Positions 1 through 5,684 of a stretch of DNA of 6,583 nucleotides are shown piece after piece. Under the pieces are notes generated by a model. That model saw only the letters and a program-made list of their open reading frames with translations, did no database searches and was not told the DNA's origin. The position numbers were made by a program, and so were the translations under genes. Origin of the DNA: Candidatus Iainarchaeum sp. Its GTDB lineage: Archaea; Iainarchaeota; Iainarchaeia; Iainarchaeales; GCA-2688035. The number at the start of each line of letters is the position of its first letter. The first letter of the stretch is position 1. Location: assembly GCA_017610245.1 (NCBI GenBank), contig JAFCCK010000052.1, forward strand, positions 1 to 6,583, in the 5' to 3' direction.

Positions 1-327
1 GCGAAGATTCCCGCTGTTTACCCTATTTATATGCAGTGTATCGGTATGCACCCCCAAAAATTCCGGATTTGCCATAAGTTCCTGTAAACTACATCCCTCC
101 TCATCACAGCCGCCTATAGGATTTCCCAAGCCATAGTCACCATACACAATCAAAACCTTTGGGCCGCCTGTTGCAAATGCAACAATTCCCCAGTAAATAT
201 CGCACCAGAAGGGAATCGCACCGCACTTGATTATGCCTGTCCAGGTGAGCAATCCCAGCAACAGCATAATCAGGGCGATAAGTATAACCACATGAAAGAA
301 ATCCTTGATGAGCTTCCTCACATCCAT
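1..327 (-). CDS. Membrane-anchored protein of unknown function, 3' end outside window
   Basis: The frame is open for 109 codons from an ATG at 327 and is still open at the window edge, so the C-terminus is missing. Residues 1-10 are basic and polar, and residues 12-29 form one strong hydrophobic segment (HVVILIALIMLLLGLL), which suggests a signal anchor. A cysteine pair (C35, C42) follows, then a second weakly hydrophobic stretch. At 57-70 comes KVLIVYGDYGLGNP, which looks like a beta strand plus glycine loop at the start of an alpha/beta domain. C74 and C79 lie in an acidic loop (GGCDEEGC). The start is supported by a purine-rich GGAAGG five to six bases upstream and by a TATA box at 367-374. 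It is divergent from the Sec61-beta gene. I do not recognise a named family; the arrangement suggests an alpha/beta domain held at the outer membrane face, which is inference. Confidence 0.8.
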   Translation of the reverse strand, partial: MDVRKLIKDFFHVVILIALIMLLLGLLTWTGIIKCGAIPFWCDIYWGIVAFATGGPKVLIVYGDYGLGNPIGGCDEEGCSLQELMANPEFLGVHTDTLHINRVNSGNLR

Positions 328-366
328 GCAAATCCTTCCAAAGCAATAATTTATTGGGTTTTTTAG

Positions 367-374
367 TATTTAAA
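367..374 (-). promoter_or_regulatory. TATA box of the leftward membrane-protein gene
   Basis: On the minus strand the sequence reads TTTAAATA. A transcript start about 26 nt downstream would fall near 344. That leaves a leader of about 17 nt carrying GGAAGG just before the ATG at 327. The spacing fits an archaeal TBP/TFB promoter. Confidence 0.55.
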
Positions 375-400
375 ATAGTAGCTTTCCCCCAATCAAAAGC

Positions 401-408
401 TTTAAAAA
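401..408 (+). promoter_or_regulatory. TATA box of the Sec61-beta gene
   Basis: TTTAAAAA is preceded by AAAAGC, which is plausible as a TFB recognition element. The predicted start near 431 gives a leader of about 11 nt. Together with the opposite box at 367-374 this makes 328-441 a compact divergent promoter region; nothing else is seen there. Confidence 0.5.
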
Positions 409-441
409 AAGCCCCTGCAATCAATTTAATTAAGGGATTGT

Positions 442-615
442 ATGGTTAAATTGCAACACGGTCCTGCTGTCCGCGGACCAAGCAGCTCGCTCGGGATAAT
501 GCGTTTCTTTGATGCAGATACCGCTGGACCCAAACTGACGCCAGAATTTGTTATTGGTGTGAGCATTGTATTGATTGCCATTGTTGTAGGGGCAAAATTA
601 GCATTTGGCTTTTAG
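442..615 (+). CDS. secG: Preprotein translocase subunit Sec61 beta (SecG)
   Basis: This 57-residue protein is the small tail-anchored beta subunit of the SecYEG/Sec61 protein-conducting channel in the cytoplasmic membrane. It shows the archaeal family pattern in full. A polar, Gly/Pro/Ser-rich cytosolic N-terminus (GPAVRGPSSSLGIMRFF) is followed by GPKLTPE, then one C-terminal transmembrane helix at about 35-55 (FVIGVSIVLIAIVVGAKLA). The length is typical for the family (roughly 50-60 residues). The ATG at 442 is the only reasonable start and lies 11 nt after the predicted transcript start. The gene converges on the SpeD-fusion gene, and the two stop codons overlap (TAG at 613-615; TAA on the other strand at 614-612), so neither gene has an intergenic terminator. 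Beta is non-essential for the channel in many organisms but is widely conserved. Confidence 0.92.
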   Translation: MVKLQHGPAVRGPSSSLGIMRFFDADTAGPKLTPEFVIGVSIVLIAIVVGAKLAFGF

Positions 616-1583
616 GCCCTAGCTTTTCTCTCTTTTTGCACAATTCTCTTTGCTTTCTTTAGCTCCCTGGGATAGTGCTTGCCCCTGTTTAAAACATGCA
701 TTTCAGTTTCCCTTGCATTAAAAGCCTTTTGCAGGATTTCAGCTGTTTTCTTAAGGTCAAAGCGCTTGCAGGAAACGACATCAATCTTTCCAAAGCCCTG
801 TAGGGGGTAAGTATGGATTGTGATGTGCGATTCAGCAATCAGCACAAAGCCGCTCAGTCCTGAATCCACCTGCTTTGGTGCGCTATACTCAAAAACCTGC
901 GGCTGTGAAATCTTCCTCATCCCTATCTTCCCTGGCAGCTCATTCAGCAGCTTTAGCAGAAACTCCTTGCTGCCAAGCTTTTTTGCATTGCACTTGTATA
1001 AATCCAGTGCAAGCTGCGGCCCATAGCCGGCAGCAAATTTCTCCAGAAAGAGGGGCATCAATTTGTTAACAATATTGTAAGCAATGTCAAAAGAGAGCAG
1101 TGTAAGGAAATAAACAAAGTTCCCTGAAACAATTCCAACGGCAAGTGTTCCAATTTCAAGGGAAAGCCTTGCATTTATTGCCTTTCCAATCGCCCTGTTT
1201 ACCTGTCTCCCCTTCTCCCTTAACCTGTCAAGCAAGTCATTCAGAATCTCATCAAGAAATCCCAGTGCAATGAAGCCAGCAAGCAGCAAAAAATTTACCT
1301 GCGGCAGCCCATAGAATGCAGCGAACAAGAAAAGAGCGGCAACAGCCAGCTGGTGCTCCCTTGAATCAATCTTCCCTGCAATTAGCACACCAATTGTTAT
1401 TGCAATTACAAGTGTTGCCAGTTCAGTTGAACGAGTTGCAAGGAAGCCAGCAAGCAGCCCATAAGCGATGCCGCTTGCATAGGGCAGCAATGGGTGCTTG
1501 GATTTGAATGGCTCGTCCAGGAGGTTATCGGTCAGCTTGGTAAAAAGCCCGCAAACAAAGGCAAGGAAGTAGTAGAAAATCAT
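612..1583 (-). CDS. Membrane-domain / SpeD (S-adenosylmethionine decarboxylase-like) fusion protein
   Basis: Protein of 323 residues in two parts. Residues 1-180 hold about six hydrophobic segments (near 2-18, 34-50, 56-71, 78-92, 97-113, 143-161), with conserved-looking polar sites KIDSREH (71-77), LDE (110-112) and FDIAYN (165-170). I do not recognise this part. Residues 187-323 match prokaryotic SpeD: GYGPQLALDLYKC, LPGKIGM, GLSGFVLIAESHITIHTYP. SpeD cleaves itself at the Glu-Ser bond to make a pyruvoyl cofactor and decarboxylates AdoMet for spermidine synthesis. Against Thermotoga SpeD (S63, H68, C83), the processing serine S252, H257 and C272 are all present at the same spacing. Two recalled substrate-site residues differ: W70 is Y259 and E72 is L261. 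I chose the ATG at 1583, not 1643, because it forms ATGA with the dys stop and follows GGGAGAAGGG. The SpeD assignment is firm; the substrate is open. Confidence 0.88.
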   Translation of the reverse strand: MIFYYFLAFVCGLFTKLTDNLLDEPFKSKHPLLPYASGIAYGLLAGFLATRSTELATLVIAITIGVLIAGKIDSREHQLAVAALFLFAAFYGLPQVNFLLLAGFIALGFLDEILNDLLDRLREKGRQVNRAIGKAINARLSLEIGTLAVGIVSGNFVYFLTLLSFDIAYNIVNKLMPLFLEKFAAGYGPQLALDLYKCNAKKLGSKEFLLKLLNELPGKIGMRKISQPQVFEYSAPKQVDSGLSGFVLIAESHITIHTYPLQGFGKIDVVSCKRFDLKKTAEILQKAFNARETEMHVLNRGKHYPRELKKAKRIVQKERKARA

Positions 1584-2497
1584 AGTATTCCCTTCTCCCT
1601 TAGAGCGGCTGCCATCAAAGGAAATGCAATTGTTGCATCGCAATTCAGCTGTACAGTGCTTCCTTTCTCTTTTATTTTGCCCCAGCTCTTCGCCTCTTTT
1701 GTCTGCGCCCCAGAAAGCGAGCCGTCAAATTCAGCTGCAGTGGAAACATATACTGCATAATCCAAACCATCGCGAACAATGTTCGCCCCAATGATGTGGT
1801 GCTTGCTGATACCCCCTCCCAGTATTATCGCAGCAGTTTTCTCAGCATTCAGCACAATCTCAGCCAAATCGCGCATGTCTCTTGTTACATCAACTGCAAA
1901 GTCTGGGTGCTCTTGCTTGAAGAAATACATCTGCAAGCCAATTGCGCCATCAGTAATCCCGGGGCAGAACACTGGGATTTTGTTTTTTGTGCACCAGTGC
2001 AGGAAGCTTTGCTCAGGCAGCTTCCCACCAATAAATTCATTCAGTTCCTTTGGGCTTACGCACTTCTCCCTTTCATAGAGCTCCTTGAACCAGGGCTGGA
2101 TTTTTTCCTCCAGCAGCTCAAAGCCCTTGCTTTCAACAAAAATATTCCCAATCCTATTCACGCCTTTTTTATGCAATTCCACATCATCAACATTGAATGC
2201 TCCCTTGAGATATGGATGGAAGCTTTTAATGATATCGTGGTCGATGCTCCCGGCGGTTGTAACAATAACATCAATAAATCGTCTCCTGCAGAGTTCAGCA
2301 ATAATTCCGCGCAGCCCAGAAGCAACAAGGTTGGCGGTAAATCCAAGGAAGACCACACAGCCCTCCTCCTTCATCTGCCCAATCAGCTCAACCGCCTCTC
2401 CCAGATGCGTTGCCTGAAAGCCGCAGCCCTGCATCTGGCTGACCAAATCAATGCTACTTTCCTTGCCCTTCAGCTCAATGTCCTTGATTTTGTCCAT
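1580..2497 (-). CDS. dys: Deoxyhypusine synthase
   Basis: Protein of 305 residues. It catalyses NAD-dependent transfer of the aminobutyl group of spermidine to one lysine of translation factor aIF5A, the first step of hypusine formation, in the cytosol. The diagnostic C-terminal block is intact: GGGISKHHI carries the catalytic lysine K232 (human K329), followed by NIVRDGLDYAVYVSTAAEFDG and GAQTKEAKSWGKI. Upstream are the cofactor-site segments TANLVASGLRGIIAEL and TTAGSIDHDIIK, and FCPGITDGAIG in the middle. The length is normal for archaeal members. I chose ATG 2497 over an in-frame GTG at 2506 because AGGTGG sits five bases before the ATG and would overlap the GTG. The 3' end overlaps the SpeD-fusion start by four bases (ATGA), so the two proteins are probably made from one mRNA. 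A promoter lies 90 bases upstream. Confidence 0.96.
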   Translation of the reverse strand: MDKIKDIELKGKESSIDLVSQMQGCGFQATHLGEAVELIGQMKEEGCVVFLGFTANLVASGLRGIIAELCRRRFIDVIVTTAGSIDHDIIKSFHPYLKGAFNVDDVELHKKGVNRIGNIFVESKGFELLEEKIQPWFKELYEREKCVSPKELNEFIGGKLPEQSFLHWCTKNKIPVFCPGITDGAIGLQMYFFKQEHPDFAVDVTRDMRDLAEIVLNAEKTAAIILGGGISKHHIIGANIVRDGLDYAVYVSTAAEFDGSLSGAQTKEAKSWGKIKEKGSTVQLNCDATIAFPLMAAALREKGIL

Positions 2498-2502
2498 AAA
2501 AA

Positions 2503-2508
2503 CCACCT
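2503..2508 (-). promoter_or_regulatory. Ribosome binding site of dys
   Basis: On the minus strand AGGTGG precedes the ATG at 2497 by five bases. It is close to the archaeal GGTGA consensus. It contains the alternative GTG start (2506), so it decides the start codon in favour of the ATG. Confidence 0.7.
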
Positions 2509-2541
2509 GCCCGCGGCTCCCGAAAATTAGTGGAAAACAAT

Positions 2542-2565
2542 TCAGTTTGGGGGCCTTGGTTTCAT
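2542..2565 (-). other. Possible seven-codon leader peptide ahead of dys
   Basis: An ATG at 2565 opens the peptide MKPRPPN followed by TGA, ending 44 bases before the dys start. The ATG coincides with the transcript start predicted from the TATA box at 2588-2595 (about 26 nt downstream), so it could be read as a leaderless mini-ORF. The Pro-Pro-Asn at its end is a type of motif that slows ribosomes without active IF5A or EF-P. A control role is speculation; a chance ORF of this size is likely. Confidence 0.2.
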
Positions 2566-2587
2566 AAAAGAATCTGCCTTCAAATAG

Positions 2588-2595
2588 TATTTAAA
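2588..2595 (-). promoter_or_regulatory. TATA box of the dys-speD operon
   Basis: TTTAAATA on the minus strand, preceded by GAAAGC as a plausible TFB element. It lies only 14 bases after the ileS stop codon. The predicted transcript start is near 2565, so dys and the SpeD fusion can be transcribed separately from ileS with a leader of about 68 nt. Confidence 0.55.
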
Positions 2596-2609
2596 GCTTT
2601 CAGTTGCCG

Positions 2610-5498
2610 CTATTTCTTCAGTTCAATTGAAAAGCTTCTCTCAAGCAGTTTCTCCATTTTGCCCTTTCCCTTCACAACCTTCATTTTTGTATTAGTGCCC
2701 TTCTCTATTTCCTTCTTGTGCTTCTTTAGGAAGCCTTCATCACTGCTCGCAATCAGCAGCTTCACTTTCTGCTGCGGCACAAGCTTGGCTTTTTTCCTCT
2801 CTTCCTGGATTTTTCTCCTCAATTCCTGCAATTCCCATTCCTCTTTCAGCTTTTCATCTGCTTCAATGTTCAGGAAAACCTTTACCCCTGCAACTTCTGC
2901 TTCAGCATAATTCCCAGCGGGCTTCCCCCTTTGCTCCCTTGCCTTTTTCACATTGCAGGAGCGAGCAATTACCGGCAAAACCTTCTTGAATTCCTTCCCC
3001 GTTTTGGAAACAATAACAATATCGCGAAGAGGCCATCTCCGCCTCAATTTCTGCTGCTCCCTTAAAGCAAGCACTCCCTGAATTAGCTCCTTTGCCCCTT
3101 CCATCTCCTTTTCCAGCTTTGCATCAACCAATTTTTTGTTCGCTACGGGCATTCCAAGGAGGTGCACCGATTCTGGAGCCTTTCCTTTTACTGTTCCCTT
3201 CAGGCTCTGGTAAAGGTATTCTGTAATGTGCGGTGCAATTGGAGCAAGCAGCCTTAGCAGGGTATCAAGGCAGATGCTCATTGTTCTGCTGACAGCCGCA
3301 TCAGCCCTATCCCTTACCAACTTTATGTAAGTGCGGCTGAAATCCTCGAGCACAAAATTCTCTATTGCTTGAATTGCCTTGAAATAAGTGTAGTTATTGT
3401 ATGCATCAACCACTTCTCCAACAACAGAGTTTAGCCTGCTTAAAATCCACTTGTCTTCCACTTCAAGCTTCTTAGCATTTATGGTGCTAGAATCGAGCAG
3501 TTTCAGGTTTAAGTACATGCTCGCGTAGTTGTAGCTGTTGAAAAGAATGTTGAAGAAACGAGCAATGTCTTTGAAGGCGTCCCATTCAAATGCAAAGTCT
3601 TCCCCCCTAGAAGTGGAAATGAGGTAGTAGCGCAAAAAGTCCCTGTTATACTTTTCAATTACATCCCTGGGAGCGATGATGTTGCCAAGGCTTTTGCTCA
3701 TCTTCTCAGCCTTCTTCATTTCGCCCTTTTTTGGAACGCTTAAGACAATTCCATGAACAAGGATGTTTTTGAAGGGCGCCTTGTCAAATGCGATTGTTGA
3801 AAGAATCAGCTGCGAGTTCCACCAGCCCCTGAATTGGTCTGTCCCTTCTAAATTCAAATCAGCGGGCCAGAAGCTCTCAAACAATTTTTTCTTTTGGGGG
3901 AAGCCCAATGCTGCCCAGCTGCTGACTCCAGAATCAAACCAGACATCAAGCACTTCTGGGATTCTTTTCATTACACTGCCGCAGCTGCATTTAATTTCAA
4001 CTGCATCGATTGCCGGCTTGTGCAAATCCTTTATCCTCTTTCCGCCCAGTTTTTCCAACTCGGCTATTGAGCCAACCACCGCTTGCTCATTACATTTTTC
4101 GCATTGCCAGATTGGAATTGGCGTGCCCCAATAGCGCGCCCTTGAAATCGGCCAGTCGCCAATGCTTTCAAGCCAGTTGTGCATCCTGTCCTGCATCCAG
4201 CTTGGGACCCAATTCACTTCTTTGTTGAATTGCATCATTTTTTTCAAGATTCCAGTAATTTTGAAGAAATATTGTGGAACAGAGAGCATCAGCAGCGGGC
4301 TCTTGCATCTCCAGCATAGGGGGTAATCGTGCGTATAGGGGTGCCTGTAAACCAACGCGCTTGCCTCTTCCAAATCAGCAACTATAGCAGCATCAACCTC
4401 CCTGCATTTCTTTCCAGCGTACTTCCCAGCTTCCGCTGTCAGTACTCCATTTAATTGCACCGGGCTGATTGCAGGTAAGCCAGCTTTCCCGCCAGCTTCA
4501 AAGTCCTCTTTCCCATGTCCAGGAGCAGTATGAACAAGCCCAGTCCCTTCTTCAAGATTTACATACCTCTCACTCAAAATAACCCTGTAAGCGTTCTCCA
4601 GTTTTGGCAGCTTCAAATGCTTTGCTAAGGGGTTTTCATAGCGTAAGCCCTCCAACTCTTTCCCCTTCATTCTCCTCGTTACAGTATAACCGGCTTCAAT
4701 TGCGTTCATCAACTCCTCAACAAGGTCAGAGGCAATTATCCACTTCTCTCCATTGCTTAGCTGCACTTCGCTGTAGCTGTATTTTGGATGGACCATCACT
4801 CCAGTGTTTCCAGGCAAGGTCCAAGGCGTTGTTGTCCAAATTATCAAATAGGTGTTCTGCTGACCGCGAACCTTAAATTTTATAAAAATTGCCTCATCTC
4901 GCAATTTGGTATATTCAATCTCATTATATGCAACGGCTGTTTCACAGTGAGGGCAAACATGAACTGGATACAGCCCTTTGTAGAGCAGCTGCTTTTCCTC
5001 GGCCTTTTTGAAAGTCCACCAGATTGCCTCAATGTAATCATTCGTAAGCGTAAGGTAGGGGTTCTCCCAGCCCATCCAAGTACCCAAATCAGCAAATTCG
5101 TTGTTCATCACATCAATGAATTGTGTAGCGTAGCGCCTACACTCAGCAACAAATTTTTTCACCCCAAAGCGTTCAATGTCTCCTTTGCTCTTGAACCCCA
5201 GCTTTTGCTCTACTTTGTTCTCAATCGGCAAGCCATGGCAGTCATAGCCAGGCCTGTCAAAAACATTAAAGCCCTGCATCCTTTTGCTCCTCAGCGCAAC
5301 ATCCTTCAAAATCTTGTTGAGCGCGGTGCCCATATGAATATGCCCAGTTGCATAGGGCGGACCATCCATGAAATAATAGGGCTTGCGTTGTTTGCTGCTC
5401 TGTGCCCTAACCTTTTCTGGAATCTTTGCCTTTTTCCAGAAGCTCTTCACTTCCTCTTCCTTTTCCCAGCTATAGGGCTCAAGTTGTTTTTGCTTCAT
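2610..5498 (-). CDS. ileS: Isoleucyl-tRNA synthetase, archaeal/eukaryotic type
   Basis: Class I aminoacyl-tRNA synthetase of 962 residues that charges tRNA-Ile and edits misactivated valine. Visible parts in order: the catalytic core with GPPYATGHIHMGT (HIGH motif 53-57); cysteines C182/C185; the inserted CP1 editing domain, with the threonine-rich WTTTPWTLPGN at 221-231 and GTGLVHTAPGHGKEDF at 318-333; C395/C398; SRARYWGTPIPIW; a second cysteine set C466/C469 and C504/C506; EVLDVWFDSG; and KMSKS at 599-603 followed by GNII. An anticodon-binding helical domain and a lysine-rich C-terminal domain follow. The length is somewhat below the 1,000-plus residues common in archaea, and the shortfall appears to be in the C-terminal part. 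The ATG at 5498 follows GTGAGG by four bases. Upstream on the same strand lie the inverted-repeat array and a tRNA with an isoleucine anticodon. Confidence 0.97.
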   Translation of the reverse strand: MKQKQLEPYSWEKEEEVKSFWKKAKIPEKVRAQSSKQRKPYYFMDGPPYATGHIHMGTALNKILKDVALRSKRMQGFNVFDRPGYDCHGLPIENKVEQKLGFKSKGDIERFGVKKFVAECRRYATQFIDVMNNEFADLGTWMGWENPYLTLTNDYIEAIWWTFKKAEEKQLLYKGLYPVHVCPHCETAVAYNEIEYTKLRDEAIFIKFKVRGQQNTYLIIWTTTPWTLPGNTGVMVHPKYSYSEVQLSNGEKWIIASDLVEELMNAIEAGYTVTRRMKGKELEGLRYENPLAKHLKLPKLENAYRVILSERYVNLEEGTGLVHTAPGHGKEDFEAGGKAGLPAISPVQLNGVLTAEAGKYAGKKCREVDAAIVADLEEASALVYRHPYTHDYPLCWRCKSPLLMLSVPQYFFKITGILKKMMQFNKEVNWVPSWMQDRMHNWLESIGDWPISRARYWGTPIPIWQCEKCNEQAVVGSIAELEKLGGKRIKDLHKPAIDAVEIKCSCGSVMKRIPEVLDVWFDSGVSSWAALGFPQKKKLFESFWPADLNLEGTDQFRGWWNSQLILSTIAFDKAPFKNILVHGIVLSVPKKGEMKKAEKMSKSLGNIIAPRDVIEKYNRDFLRYYLISTSRGEDFAFEWDAFKDIARFFNILFNSYNYASMYLNLKLLDSSTINAKKLEVEDKWILSRLNSVVGEVVDAYNNYTYFKAIQAIENFVLEDFSRTYIKLVRDRADAAVSRTMSICLDTLLRLLAPIAPHITEYLYQSLKGTVKGKAPESVHLLGMPVANKKLVDAKLEKEMEGAKELIQGVLALREQQKLRRRWPLRDIVIVSKTGKEFKKVLPVIARSCNVKKAREQRGKPAGNYAEAEVAGVKVFLNIEADEKLKEEWELQELRRKIQEERKKAKLVPQQKVKLLIASSDEGFLKKHKKEIEKGTNTKMKVVKGKGKMEKLLERSFSIELKK

Positions 5499-5502
5499 TT
5501 TG

Positions 5503-5508
5503 CCTCAC
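5503..5508 (-). promoter_or_regulatory. Ribosome binding site of ileS
   Basis: GTGAGG on the minus strand, four bases before the ATG at 5498. It supports that start. No convincing TATA box was found for ileS; weak AT-rich candidates lie near 5549-5572. Confidence 0.55.
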
Positions 5509-5585
5509 TTTTTTCGCGAACCCAGTTTTCTTTTCGCAACCTGCCTTTCTTTTTTTATCCCTCAAATTATTTTTCTTCCTTTTGG

Positions 5586-5613
5586 GCACTACTGGAACTT
5601 TGTTCCAGTGTGC
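5586..5613. repeat. Inverted repeat 1 of the tRNA-ileS array
   Basis: ACTGGAAC (5591-5598), loop TTT, GTTCCAGT (5602-5609). The stem extends outward by GCAC (5586-5589) against GTGC (5610-5613) with one bulged T at 5590, giving 12 pairs. It abuts inverted repeat 2 without spacing. Confidence 0.85.
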
Positions 5614-5637
5614 ACTTAAATCCTTTTGGATTTAAGT
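5614..5637. repeat. Inverted repeat 2 of the tRNA-ileS array
   Basis: ACTTAAATCC, loop TTTT, GGATTTAAGT: ten perfect pairs with a four-base loop. Its right arm overlaps a 14-base palindrome, TAAGTTGCAACTTA (5633-5646), so the two structures cannot form together in one RNA. Confidence 0.85.
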
Positions 5638-5646
5638 TGCAACTTA

Positions 5647-5679
5647 CACTTTTCTTTCTTTCCTAAAGAAAGAAAAGTG
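5647..5679. repeat. Inverted repeat 3 of the array, possible tRNA terminator
   Basis: CACTTTTCTTTCTTT, loop CCT, then its exact complement (5665-5679): 15 perfect pairs. On the minus strand it starts five bases after the tRNA 3' end and offers pyrimidine-rich CTTTTCTTTCTTT, which could end tRNA transcription in archaea. The perfect symmetry is more than a T-tract terminator needs. Confidence 0.8.
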
Positions 5680-5684
5680 CAGAG

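Noticed and set aside
137..424. A 95-codon minus-strand ORF
   Set aside because: It overlaps the leftmost gene in another frame. That other frame has a promoter, a ribosome binding site and a coherent transmembrane segment, while this ORF does not.
1584..1643. Twenty-codon upstream extension of the SpeD fusion
   Set aside because: It would overlap the end of dys by 64 bases and adds a polar, cysteine-containing stretch before the first membrane helix; the ATGA start at 1583 has a better context.
2498..2506. GTG start giving three more residues to deoxyhypusine synthase
   Set aside because: The GTG lies inside the AGGTGG ribosome binding site that serves the ATG at 2497.
1796..2530. A 244-codon plus-strand ORF
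   Set aside because: It is antisense to deoxyhypusine synthase, which has all its family motifs; no promoter or recognisable domain supports the plus frame.
4788..5666. A 292-codon plus-strand ORF
   Set aside because: It is antisense to the clearly real ileS and to its leader array, and its composition is that of a reversed coding strand.
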